DNA of 7,530 nucleotides from Planctomycetota bacterium. GTDB taxonomy: Bacteria; Planctomycetota; SZUA-567. The stretch is from contig JAJBTL010000265.1 of NCBI GenBank assembly GCA_020860865.1, positions 1 to 7,530 of the forward strand, given 5' to 3'. A program made the position numbers and the translations under genes. Shown here one piece after another: positions 1 to 6,421 of the stretch. Position 1 is the first letter of the stretch. Each line of letters opens with the position of its first letter. Below the pieces are notes generated by a model. That model saw only the letters and a program-made list of their open reading frames with translations, was not told where the DNA came from and searched no databases.

Positions 1-589
1 GTGCCTGGCCGAGGACGACCGGTTTCGCCGCCGCTATGATGCCGCCGGGGCCGGTGGTCGGTTTCGGGGCGGCCGGAGCGCCGGTCGGCAGTGAACGCAT
101 GCCGGCGGACGGCGGCGCCTTCGGAATCGGCGCCGGACCCGGGGTGCGGGTCGGGGGCGTCGGCGCTTTCGGAGCGGGCTGGCCGCCCGTGGGGTTACTT
201 GATGCTGCGGCGATGCCGAGGTTTTCCATGGCGCCGACCCAGCCTTCGCGAAGCTTCCGGTAGATGTTCTGGACTTCGTCCAGTTTGGTCACGTCTTTCC
301 GCATGTTCGCGGTGATAAGGCAGTTAAAAGCATAAGCGTGCAGGGCCATGAGGTTACTGGCGATTTCGCCGCCCTTTTCCTTGTCGACGGTGCAAATAAG
401 CTCCATGACTATGGCCTGGGCCCGCATCAGCGCATGGTGGGAATCTTCTATCTGCTTGGCTTCGATGGCCTTTCGGGCGATTTCGGTGAATCGGAGGATG
501 CCGTCGAACAGCATGACAACCAGTTGTTCCTTGGAGGCAGTCTCAATCTGCGTCCTGAGGTACTGTTGGCGGGCGTTGGGAAGAGCCAT
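1..589 (-). CDS. fliS: Flagellar export chaperone FliS with a proline-rich C-terminal extension (partial, runs off left edge)
   Basis: Reading the minus strand from an ATG at 589 gives 196 codons without a stop, so the 3' end lies outside the window. Residues 1-120 match FliS. They start with a YLRTQIETASKEQL segment, then MLFDG (26-30), EKGGEI (71-76), and a helical C-terminal part ending near W117. FliS is a cytosolic helical-bundle chaperone that binds the C-terminus of flagellin and prevents premature polymerisation before export. The start is supported by AAAAGGAG (complement of 596-603), 6 nt upstream of the ATG. FliS is usually about 125-150 residues. Here residues from about 128 onward form a Pro/Ala/Thr-rich tail (about 18 prolines in 69 residues) that is still open at the window edge. 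The family call is firm; the tail's function is unknown. Confidence 0.9.
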   Translation of the reverse strand, partial: MALPNARQQYLRTQIETASKEQLVVMLFDGILRFTEIARKAIEAKQIEDSHHALMRAQAIVMELICTVDKEKGGEIASNLMALHAYAFNCLITANMRKDVTKLDEVQNIYRKLREGWVGAMENLGIAAASSNPTGGQPAPKAPTPPTRTPGPAPIPKAPPSAGMRSLPTGAPAAPKPTTGPGGIIAAAKPVVLGQA

Positions 590-687
590 AGGTTTCTCCT
601 TTTACAAGATGCGGACCCGGATCCTCCGGGACAGCGCAAGTCCACACCCCGGGATGGAAGGTCTGGACGGTTTCCTGCTCTTCTTTG

Positions 688-714
688 GTAACGGCGGCGG
701 CGACGGAAACTTTA
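688..714 (-). promoter_or_regulatory. Candidate sigma-28 (FliA) promoter for fliS
   Basis: On the minus strand TAAAGTTT (complement of 707-714) is followed after exactly 11 bases by GCCGTTAC (complement of 688-695). The enteric sigma-28 consensus is TAAAGTTT-N11-GCCGATAA, so the -35 is identical, the spacing is exact and the -10 agrees at 6 of 8 positions. Transcription would start near 681, giving a leader of about 90 nt before fliS. Late flagellar control fits a flagellin chaperone gene. This is a motif match only. Confidence 0.55.
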
Positions 715-837
715 ACCCCAACCTGCGTTTTTTTCCGCCCATCACCGGCATTTACAGCAAAATCGGCAAAATACGCCGAATTCCAACTTTAACCGAAAAT
801 CCTCTAACCAATCCACAGTAAAAGGGATAAAGTAGTG

Positions 838-864
838 TTGGTGACGACCCGGTTCCGTTATACT
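838..864 (+). promoter_or_regulatory. Putative promoter of the META-domain gene
   Basis: TATACT at 859-864 is a good -10 hexamer. The -35 is weak: TTGGTG (838-843) has a short 15-base spacer, and TGTTGG (836-841) has a 17-base spacer. A start near 871 would give a leader of about 48 nt that contains the AAGGAG site at 905-910. Confidence 0.4.
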
Positions 865-918
865 GTTTTATCAGGTTGAGGTGGATTTTTTCGTTCCTCT
901 CTCCAAGGAGACAGTCCC

Positions 919-1746
919 ATGAAGACCATGACACTCGCCCTCGCCGCCTTCGCCGTCGTTCTCGCGGCAACCACCATGGCCCGCGCCGCCAACCTTGCCT
1001 CCAACGACCTGGCCGGGACCTACCGCCTGACCCGGGTCAACGGCCAGGCCTATGACGCCGACCGCCCGGCCGAACTCCGGATCGGACCCGGCATGGCAAT
1101 GGCCGGCCGTATCTGTAACACCTTCCGTGGTCAATACAGCCTCGACAACGATGTTATCGCCATGCCCGACTTCATGCTGACCCGGATGGCCTGCCCGGGC
1201 GAGCTCGGAACGGGGGACCCCCAGTTCCTCCAGGGCCTGCGGCGCGGGTACGCCGCCATGGTCTACGGCGACACCCTCGAACTCCGGAGAGACGACCGGA
1301 TATACATCTTCTCGAAAACCGCCGCCGGCGATGGCGACAGTGAAACCGGCACCGCCCCGGACGCCACCACCGGCCAGCCCGACGCCTCCGCCGGGACCGG
1401 CACGGTCGGCGCGGACGACCTCATGGGCCGGACCTTCATCCTCGCCCGAGTCGACGGCCAGCCGTTCCGTTCGGGAATGGGCCGGCAGCCGTCCATATCG
1501 TTCGCGTCGGACATGCGGGTCAGCGGCAGCGCCTGCAACCAGTACTCCGGGCCGGGCGAACTCGAGGACGGCGTCCTCACCGTCGCGAATGCCGCCTCGA
1601 CCATGATGCTCTGCGTCGACCAGGCCCTCTCCGCCTTTGAACGCGATTTCCACCAAATGCTCAGGGACGGCGCCACCGTCAGCCTCGACGGTGAAACCCT
1701 GACCCTGAGCCGGGGTTCGCGTACCTTCGAGTATACCCTGGAATAA
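919..1746 (+). CDS. Exported protein with two META (HslJ-like) domains
   Basis: 275 residues. AAGGAG (905-910) sits 8 nt before the ATG. Residues 1-23 form a Sec signal peptide (KT start, Ala/Leu/Val-rich core, cleavage after ARA), so the product is probably periplasmic; no lipobox cysteine follows. Two META-type domains lie at about 28-132 and 166-275, joined by a Gly/Thr/Asp/Ala-rich linker (135-164). Each begins with a GTYRL or GRTFIL strand and carries a cysteine pair 26 residues apart (C66/C92 and C206/C232) in matching places (RICNTFRG...RMACPG and SACNQYSG...MMLCVD). In E. coli HslJ, a META-domain lipoprotein, the family is linked to heat-shock or novobiocin resistance, but most members have no known molecular function. 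A terminator follows, so this looks like a single-gene transcript divergent from fliS. The family call is good; the role is unknown. Confidence 0.85.
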   Translation: MKTMTLALAAFAVVLAATTMARAANLASNDLAGTYRLTRVNGQAYDADRPAELRIGPGMAMAGRICNTFRGQYSLDNDVIAMPDFMLTRMACPGELGTGDPQFLQGLRRGYAAMVYGDTLELRRDDRIYIFSKTAAGDGDSETGTAPDATTGQPDASAGTGTVGADDLMGRTFILARVDGQPFRSGMGRQPSISFASDMRVSGSACNQYSGPGELEDGVLTVANAASTMMLCVDQALSAFERDFHQMLRDGATVSLDGETLTLSRGSRTFEYTLE

Positions 1747-1766
1747 ACGCGGGCTGGTAGGAAAAA

Positions 1767-1802
1767 ACCGCCGGTTCTGGCGACGCCATGTCGCTTGGCG
1801 GT
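1767..1802 (+). other. Nested stem-loop in the 3' untranslated region of the META gene
   Basis: ACCGCC (1767-1772) pairs with GGCGGT (1797-1802), and inside it GCGAC (1780-1784) pairs with GTCGC (1790-1794) around a 5-base loop. It begins 21 bases after the stop codon and 42 bases before the terminator stem. It may protect the mRNA end or be part of a 3'-derived small RNA; only the pairing is seen. Confidence 0.4.
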
Positions 1803-1843
1803 ATCGGCCGGTGAGGTAGATCATCCATCGTTATCACGCTTCG

Positions 1844-1871
1844 GGAGGGACCGGTCCGGTCCCTCCTTTTT
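1844..1871 (+). terminator. Intrinsic terminator after the META-domain gene
   Basis: GGAGGGACC (1844-1852) pairs perfectly with GGTCCCTCC (1858-1866) around the loop GGTCC, followed directly by TTTTT (1867-1871). A nine-pair GC-rich stem plus a U-tract is a textbook rho-independent terminator. It separates this gene from the downstream TPR gene, which should therefore have its own promoter. Confidence 0.9.
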
Positions 1872-1976
1872 GTATGGCCTGGCGGTTTTTTGAAAGAACC
1901 AGGCGGTTCCCGGGAAAGTGTCTTCCGGAGTATTCCTCGTTTCCATACGAACCGCTTTCCGTAAGGGGCACCCGCG

Positions 1977-4628
1977 ATGGCTTGGTTACAACGTCTAGGT
2001 TTCGCTTTATTATTGGCCGTGGTGGGCCTGACGGGCGACGGCACGGGACTCGACGCCCCCGGCGCCGGCCTGACCCTTCCCGACGAGGCTGTCCGTACCG
2101 CCACCCTGGACGACTTTACCCGCCATCTGGTCGACAACGCCTACGTCTGCATCGATTCGAAAAACCTGGCCGAGGCCGGCCGTTTTATCGACAGGGCGCT
2201 GGTCGAAGCGCCCGAAAACCCGACCCTCCTCCAGATCCGGGCCCACCTCGTGCTCCTGACCGGGGACTGGCGCCGGGCTGAACAGGCCTTGACCGCCCTC
2301 CTTGACGTTCAACCCGACAATTTGGAGGCCCTCCTCTGGCGCGCCTATGCCCGGTACAGCCTCCGGGACAGCACCGGGGCGGAACTCGATGCCGCCCGCG
2401 TGGCCGGCCGCGACGACGACCTCGGCCGTTACGCCGAGGATCTCCTCGCCGTCGTCGGCGGGTTGAAAAATGCCCTCGACACCATGATAGACGAAGGCTG
2501 GTCCGACATCCACGAACGCGAAGCCGCCCTTCTGGCGGCGGGAGACCGGGACGGGCTCGAGGAGTTTTACACCGTTCTCGCACAGGTTCCCGGCCTGACC
2601 GCCTACGCGACAGCGGCGCGGGGACTGATGCGCAGCCAGTTCGGCGACGTGGACGGGGCCGGCGAAGCATTCGAGGAGGCGTTGGTCCGGACCGACATCG
2701 ATCCGGTGGTCAGGGCCGATCTGGAAATGCTCCTCCTCCAGGTCCGCCGCGACCAGCGGGAACGCCTCGCCTGGGAAGACACCGGCCGCCGCGTCACCGC
2801 CGCCCTCGGGAGCGGCGATATTCCCGGCCTTGAAACCTACCTTGGCGAACTGGCCGAGATGGACCGGTTCCGCGCCTTTGCCCATGCCGCCCGTGGTTTT
2901 CTCCGCCTTGGCGAAGGCCGCAGCCGCGAAGCCAGGTCGGACTTCATCGCCGCCCTGACAGCCGCTTCGCTCCCGGAATCGGTGGAGGCGGATGTCAGGT
3001 CGGCCCTGGCGACGGCGTCGAGCCGGGCCGAAGAACCGGGTTTTGCCGAACTTCGGGAACTCCTCGGCCTTCTCCGCGAGGCCGGAGCCGACGACGACAT
3101 AAAGGCCTGGTATGCCGATCTCGCCCGGAAGGACGAGTTGGGCATTTTGGCCCTTATCCTGAAATCATTCGAAACGTTCCGCCGTGAGGCCTGCGACAGC
3201 GGCATCGCCGCCGCCTGCGACGCCGGGTCCAGGAACCGGTTGTCCCCGACTGTGACGCAAGACCTGGAAGCGGCGCTTGCCCGCCATGCCTCCCTCCGGA
3301 GCGCCAGGCAGGAATGGGACACCCTCCTCGCCCGGGTCAAGGAATTGGAAAACGCCGGCGACGAAGCCGGGCTTGAAGCGCTGTTCACGGAGATGGCGGC
3401 GACTCCGGAATATGCGGCGTTCGGCTTGTCGTCCCGGGGTTTTCTCTACCTCGATCAGGGTAAGGACAGCGCGGCCGAGGCCGATTTCACCGAAGCCCTG
3501 GCCACGCCAAATCTCGAAACGGCGGTGCGGACCAGGATTGACCGCGCCCTCGCCACCATCCGCCGCGATCGGTCGGAGGCGGCCCGCTGGCAGGGCCTGC
3601 TTGCAGAAATGCGCGGCCTCACCGCCACCGACGGCGATGCGGAACGGCTTGAAGAAATTATCGGCGAACTCGTGACGAGGCCCCAATACCGTGGCCCGGC
3701 CCTGGCGGCCCGGGGCGTTCTCCGCCTGCGCCAGGACAACCGGGTCGAGGCCGAGGAGGACATGCGGGAAGCCTTGACCGCCGGCGGATTGGACGTGGAC
3801 ACCCGCGTCGACATCATGGCCATTCTCGCCCGGATGGATATCGACCGCCGGGCCAGGCAAATCGAGGACGCGGGCGATCTGGACGGGCTGGAAGCGTATT
3901 ATCAGGAACTCATGGCCAAACCGGAATACCGGACCAGCGCCCTGGCGTCCCGGGGCTATCTCCGCTGGCGGCGCGGCAACAATCCCGAGGCCATCGCCGA
4001 CTTCCTCGCCGCGTTGGCCAACCCCGCCCTGACGCCGGCGGCGCGGCGGGAAATCGAAACCGCCCTCGGCGAGATTGACGACTCCGTCCGCCGCCAGGCC
4101 GAATGGCACTATGCCGAAGGCCGCCTGGACGACTTCGCCGTCAACCTTCACCTGACAGACGCCCTCGCCGTCGTCGACGAAATCCTCCTCGCCCAACCGG
4201 ACAACGCCGAAGCGCTGGCCCGCCGGGGCGAGGTGCGGGTGGCGTTCGGCGATGTCTATAACGGCCGCGCCGATCTCCAGGCGGCGGTGGCGGAACTACC
4301 GTTCGGGGACGAACGCCGCGACAAGGCGGAAGCCCTTCTCGACGCGATTGAAATCGCCTTGAACAAGGACGCGACAATTACGAATCCATTGGCCGACGCG
4401 GCGTTGGAACTGGTCGACGCCTTACTGGCCGCCAACGACCTGACCGCCGCCGGGCGGCTCCTGGCCGCCTCGATTGAATTGCCGCTCGACCCGGTGCAGA
4501 CCGGCCTCCAGAGTTATTACCTCGGCGAACTCCACTGGCGAACAAACAGCCGGGAGGACGCCTCCACCTATTTCGCCGAGGCGGCGGCCAGCGCCATCGA
4601 TGCGGAGAGGAAATCGGAAGCGCTGTAG
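1977..4628 (+). CDS. N-terminal part of a TPR/NfrA-like outer-membrane protein, ending at an in-frame amber codon
   Basis: 883 residues up to TAG. AAGGGG (1963-1968) lies 8 nt before the ATG. Residues 1-20 look like a signal peptide (basic start, LLLAVVG core) but no clear AxA cleavage site is visible. TPR-like helices fill about 46-150. Six related units follow from G189, G280, G370, G461, G553 and G633, each with GDxxGLE, a PEY-like turn, an ALAARG-type helix and an EAxADFxxALA helix. Ordinary TPRs resume near 725-860. The next gene continues the same frame after one AAA codon and supplies the NfrA C-terminal domain, so this is best read as the front of a single 1256-codon gene. NfrA of E. 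coli is the outer-membrane phage N4 receptor and works with the glycosyltransferase NfrB in export of a surface glycan; no nfrB is in the window. Alone, this fragment would be a periplasmic repeat protein without its barrel. Confidence 0.8.
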   Translation: MAWLQRLGFALLLAVVGLTGDGTGLDAPGAGLTLPDEAVRTATLDDFTRHLVDNAYVCIDSKNLAEAGRFIDRALVEAPENPTLLQIRAHLVLLTGDWRRAEQALTALLDVQPDNLEALLWRAYARYSLRDSTGAELDAARVAGRDDDLGRYAEDLLAVVGGLKNALDTMIDEGWSDIHEREAALLAAGDRDGLEEFYTVLAQVPGLTAYATAARGLMRSQFGDVDGAGEAFEEALVRTDIDPVVRADLEMLLLQVRRDQRERLAWEDTGRRVTAALGSGDIPGLETYLGELAEMDRFRAFAHAARGFLRLGEGRSREARSDFIAALTAASLPESVEADVRSALATASSRAEEPGFAELRELLGLLREAGADDDIKAWYADLARKDELGILALILKSFETFRREACDSGIAAACDAGSRNRLSPTVTQDLEAALARHASLRSARQEWDTLLARVKELENAGDEAGLEALFTEMAATPEYAAFGLSSRGFLYLDQGKDSAAEADFTEALATPNLETAVRTRIDRALATIRRDRSEAARWQGLLAEMRGLTATDGDAERLEEIIGELVTRPQYRGPALAARGVLRLRQDNRVEAEEDMREALTAGGLDVDTRVDIMAILARMDIDRRARQIEDAGDLDGLEAYYQELMAKPEYRTSALASRGYLRWRRGNNPEAIADFLAALANPALTPAARREIETALGEIDDSVRRQAEWHYAEGRLDDFAVNLHLTDALAVVDEILLAQPDNAEALARRGEVRVAFGDVYNGRADLQAAVAELPFGDERRDKAEALLDAIEIALNKDATITNPLADAALELVDALLAANDLTAAGRLLAASIELPLDPVQTGLQSYYLGELHWRTNSREDASTYFAEAAASAIDAERKSEAL
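2541..4115 (+). repeat. Six tandem protein-coding units of about 80-92 codons
   Basis: Units start at 2541, 2814, 3084, 3357, 3633 and 3873, with spacings of 91, 90, 91, 92 and 80 codons. Each starts with a GD-type turn and an acidic helix (for example GDLDGLEAYYQEL) and has a central A-x-R-G-x-L helix followed by a D/E-F-x-x-A-L helix. Unit 3 is the most divergent (starts GADDDIK, with CDSGIAAAC inside). The identity is at protein level; the DNA copies have diverged, so the duplication is old. Confidence 0.75.
4626..4628 (+). other. In-frame amber codon splitting the NfrA-like gene
   Basis: TAG is codon 884 counted from the start at 1977. The next codon is AAA and then ATG at 4632 opens 371 further codons in the same frame. 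The text on both sides is helical TPR-type sequence (SEAL before, KMSTYALENGN after), so no protein boundary is expected here. A single change from CAG, TGG, TAC, AAG or GAG would explain it. Confidence 0.8.
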
Positions 4629-4631
4629 AAA

Positions 4632-5747
4632 ATGTCGACGTACGCCTTGGAAAACGGCAACGCCAAGGAAGCCCTCGCCTGCGCCGAACAGTCGGCCAAG
4701 GCCAACCGGAACAGCGCCGCCGCCATGTCCAGGACCGGCTTCCGCTGCGCGACGCTCCGGCAGGACGACAAGGCCATTTACTATTTCGAGGAAGCGCTCC
4801 GGCTCGACGACATGATCGGCCACGACAACGATCTCCATCGGCTCCTTGCCGCCGCCTACCTCCGGTCCGGCGCCGCCGGCCGGTTCCGCACCCACATGCG
4901 CCGCCATATCGACAACACCCGGTCGCGCCTGGACGGCTGCGGTCCGGTGAACAACTGCGACTACCTGTCCTGGTATTGGGCGCGGAAGGATCACGCCAAC
5001 GCCGCCAAGCGGTTCAGGGGAACGGCGTCCATCCTCACCGCCCGCATTGAAGGCGGCGAGTATGTGGCGGAAAACGTCAACGAGCTGTTTTACCGGATAA
5101 GCGGTTTCAAGGCGCTGCCGGTCGACGTCTACCTCCGGACCGCCATGGCGGCCCACGGCCGGATGCCGGAGCCGTATGGCTATGCCCGGTACGGCGAGGT
5201 CGGGGTTTACGGTGACAGCGTCCATCCCGGAGACAACTTCACTATTGCGGCCGGGGCGCGGGCCGAACTCGGCGGCGGCGTGTTCACGGCGTTGGAACGG
5301 GTTTTCGGCATTGGCGGCGACACGCGGAACGACACCCGCGTCCGCCTTGGTCATTCGTGGAGCCGTGGGGAGGATCGCCAGCCCGTGGCGTTGTCGTGGT
5401 GGTATGGCCGGACCGATGTGGAGGCCATCTACTCCCTCGAACACGACGACGTGTCAATAACCGGCGACTTCCGGGCCGGCCGGTCGTTCCGTCTCGACCA
5501 GTGCCTGGACGGCTTTGTCGTGACCCCGTACCTCGGCCTGTCCGTCCTGGCCGCGAGCGACCAGTACCTGACCGGCACCGACCACTGGGCGGCGGACGCG
5601 GTCCCGGGCGTGGCGGTCCGGCGCTGGGTCAACGAGGACCGCTACAACGCCCAGGTAGCAAGTTGGGAATTAATTCTCGAGTATCGGCTGGGATTGTCAC
5701 GGGACAGGCGGAACATGCTGGCGATGAATTTGCCATATAACTTCTGA
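4632..5747 (+). CDS. C-terminal part of the NfrA-like protein: TPRs plus NfrA_C outer-membrane domain
   Basis: 371 residues in the same frame as the preceding 883-residue fragment. Residues 1-60 are TPR helices (KEALACAEQSAKANRNS, then KAIYYFEEALRLDD). Residues about 185-371 match the C-terminal domain of phage N4 adsorption protein A: a glycine-rich strand pattern, FTALERVFGIGGDTRND (corresponding to the ERLFKIG..RNDW motif), GRSFRL, and a final amphipathic strand ending in phenylalanine, as in beta-barrel proteins inserted by the Bam machinery. A CGPVNNC pair (C103/C109) may form a disulfide. It has no signal peptide. The only Shine-Dalgarno-like bases (GGAAG, 4616-4620) lie 11 nt upstream, so independent expression is unlikely to give a working barrel. 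Most likely it is the distal part of one gene; alternatives are suppressed amber, reinitiation at ATG 4632, a pseudogene or a sequence error. The stop is TGA, tail-to-tail with the PIN toxin gene 20 bp away. Confidence 0.82.
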   Translation: MSTYALENGNAKEALACAEQSAKANRNSAAAMSRTGFRCATLRQDDKAIYYFEEALRLDDMIGHDNDLHRLLAAAYLRSGAAGRFRTHMRRHIDNTRSRLDGCGPVNNCDYLSWYWARKDHANAAKRFRGTASILTARIEGGEYVAENVNELFYRISGFKALPVDVYLRTAMAAHGRMPEPYGYARYGEVGVYGDSVHPGDNFTIAAGARAELGGGVFTALERVFGIGGDTRNDTRVRLGHSWSRGEDRQPVALSWWYGRTDVEAIYSLEHDDVSITGDFRAGRSFRLDQCLDGFVVTPYLGLSVLAASDQYLTGTDHWAADAVPGVAVRRWVNEDRYNAQVASWELILEYRLGLSRDRRNMLAMNLPYNF

Positions 5748-5767
5748 TCGGAGACTTGTAGTGTTCT

Positions 5768-6145
5768 TTAAATCAAAAGGACCGAGGGAAGGTACCGCTT
5801 CATAATACGATCACCGGTGATAAGTCGTAATGGTTCCACCATTGCTTGTGCAAGGATCATATGATCGAAAGGGTCGTTATGATATTTGGGCAGGGTGAGT
5901 AATGGATCGATATGGTCGCCTGAAAGGGATAATTCCACCATTCCACTGTCACGTGCGGCTTTGCGGAGTTCCACAAGGTTAACGTCTAATTTGCCTATCC
6001 GAGTTTTGATGGCAATTTCCCACCACGACACGGCACTGACGAAGATATCCGTATCGTCGGCCAGAATGATTTCACGGACGGGCTCGATGCGATGCGATCC
6101 TGCCAAAGTCCATAACAGAGCGTTTGTATCCAGAAGAAACCGCAT
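5768..6145 (-). CDS. vapC: VapC-family PIN-domain toxin (COG3744-like)
   Basis: 125 residues, a normal length for a single PIN domain. Acidic metal-binding residues are in the expected places: D6 in LLDTNALLW, E43 in SAVSWWEIAIK, D91 and D94 in NDPFDHMILAQA, and D112 in ITGD. The SWWEIAIK and NDPFDR/H-type motifs are typical of the VapC branch whose partners carry DDFD tails. VapC toxins are magnesium-dependent RNases, commonly attacking tRNA or rRNA. GGAGG (complement of 6152-6156) lies 6 nt before the ATG at 6145, and the start codon shares its A with the TAA stop of the antitoxin (TAATG), indicating translational coupling. No catalytic residue is missing, so it looks functional. Confidence 0.92.
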   Translation of the reverse strand: MRFLLDTNALLWTLAGSHRIEPVREIILADDTDIFVSAVSWWEIAIKTRIGKLDVNLVELRKAARDSGMVELSLSGDHIDPLLTLPKYHNDPFDHMILAQAMVEPLRLITGDRIMKRYLPSVLLI

Positions 6146-6384
6146 TATTTTCCTCCCATGAATCCTTGCAGGACATCATCGGGGAGAGGCGCATCGAAAT
6201 CATCAGGCACCGATAGTTTCCCGGCCAAAAGGCCGATGCGCTTTCTGGGCTTCAATTTTATAACAGAGGTGAGCACCGCCTCTGGTTTTCCATTTTCTCC
6301 AATCAGGATAATTTCGCCACCTGCCGCGCGTTTGACCAGTTGGGATAATGTGCTTTTAGCCTCATGGATCGGGACGGTATCCAT
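6145..6384 (-). CDS. Phd/YefM-type antitoxin of the PIN toxin
   Basis: 79 residues from ATG at 6384. The N-terminal part (MDTVPIHEAKSTLSQLVKRA, then GEIILIGENGKPEAVL) is the Phd/YefM DNA-binding fold. The C-terminal part (LAGKLSVPDDFDAPLPDDVL) is the toxin-neutralising tail of antitoxins paired with this PIN type. AGGAG (complement of 6392-6396) sits 7 nt upstream and decides the start. An ATG at 6465 would add 27 residues unlike any Phd N-terminus and overlaps the stop of the upstream reading frame, so I did not use it. It overlaps the toxin start by one base. Expected role: bind and neutralise the toxin and repress the operon. Confidence 0.87.
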   Translation of the reverse strand: MDTVPIHEAKSTLSQLVKRAAGGEIILIGENGKPEAVLTSVIKLKPRKRIGLLAGKLSVPDDFDAPLPDDVLQGFMGGK

Positions 6385-6421
6385 CGAATAACTCCTGAAG
6401 TCGGATAAAACTAGTACATTC

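Larger units (their letters stand above)
590..918. other. Divergent intergenic region between fliS and the META-domain gene
   Basis: No credible gene is seen in these 329 bases; the two plus-strand frames that run through the left part lie opposite fliS. The region holds the fliS ribosome binding site (596-603), a short hairpin in the fliS leader (CCCGGA 616-621, TCCGGG 625-630), the sigma-28-like promoter (688-714), a dyad TCGGC-N7-GCCGA (763-779), and a putative promoter and ribosome binding site for the rightward gene. Confidence 0.6.

Noticed and set aside
760..791. A second sigma-28-like pair on the minus strand (TAAAGTT and GCCGATTT)
   Set aside because: The spacer is about five bases too long, and the pair at 688-714 has exact spacing.
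338..821. Two plus-strand open frames of 117 and 157 codons
   Set aside because: They run largely antisense to fliS, have no ribosome binding site and no recognisable domain; the minus-strand reading gives a clear FliS protein.
871..1824. A 317-codon minus-strand frame opposite the META-domain gene
   Set aside because: It is a Gly/Val/Ala-rich mirror of a GC-rich gene with a signal peptide, ribosome binding site and two clear domains on the plus strand; it also runs through the terminator.
2010..5444. Long minus-strand frames (2010-2885, 3165-4196, 4422-5444) opposite the NfrA-like gene
   Set aside because: Their composition is that of antisense readings of GC-rich codons, and the plus strand shows repeats and an outer-membrane domain in one consistent frame.
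5748..5767. Possible terminator between the convergent NfrA-like and toxin genes
   Set aside because: The 20-base gap contains no convincing hairpin or T-tract on either strand.
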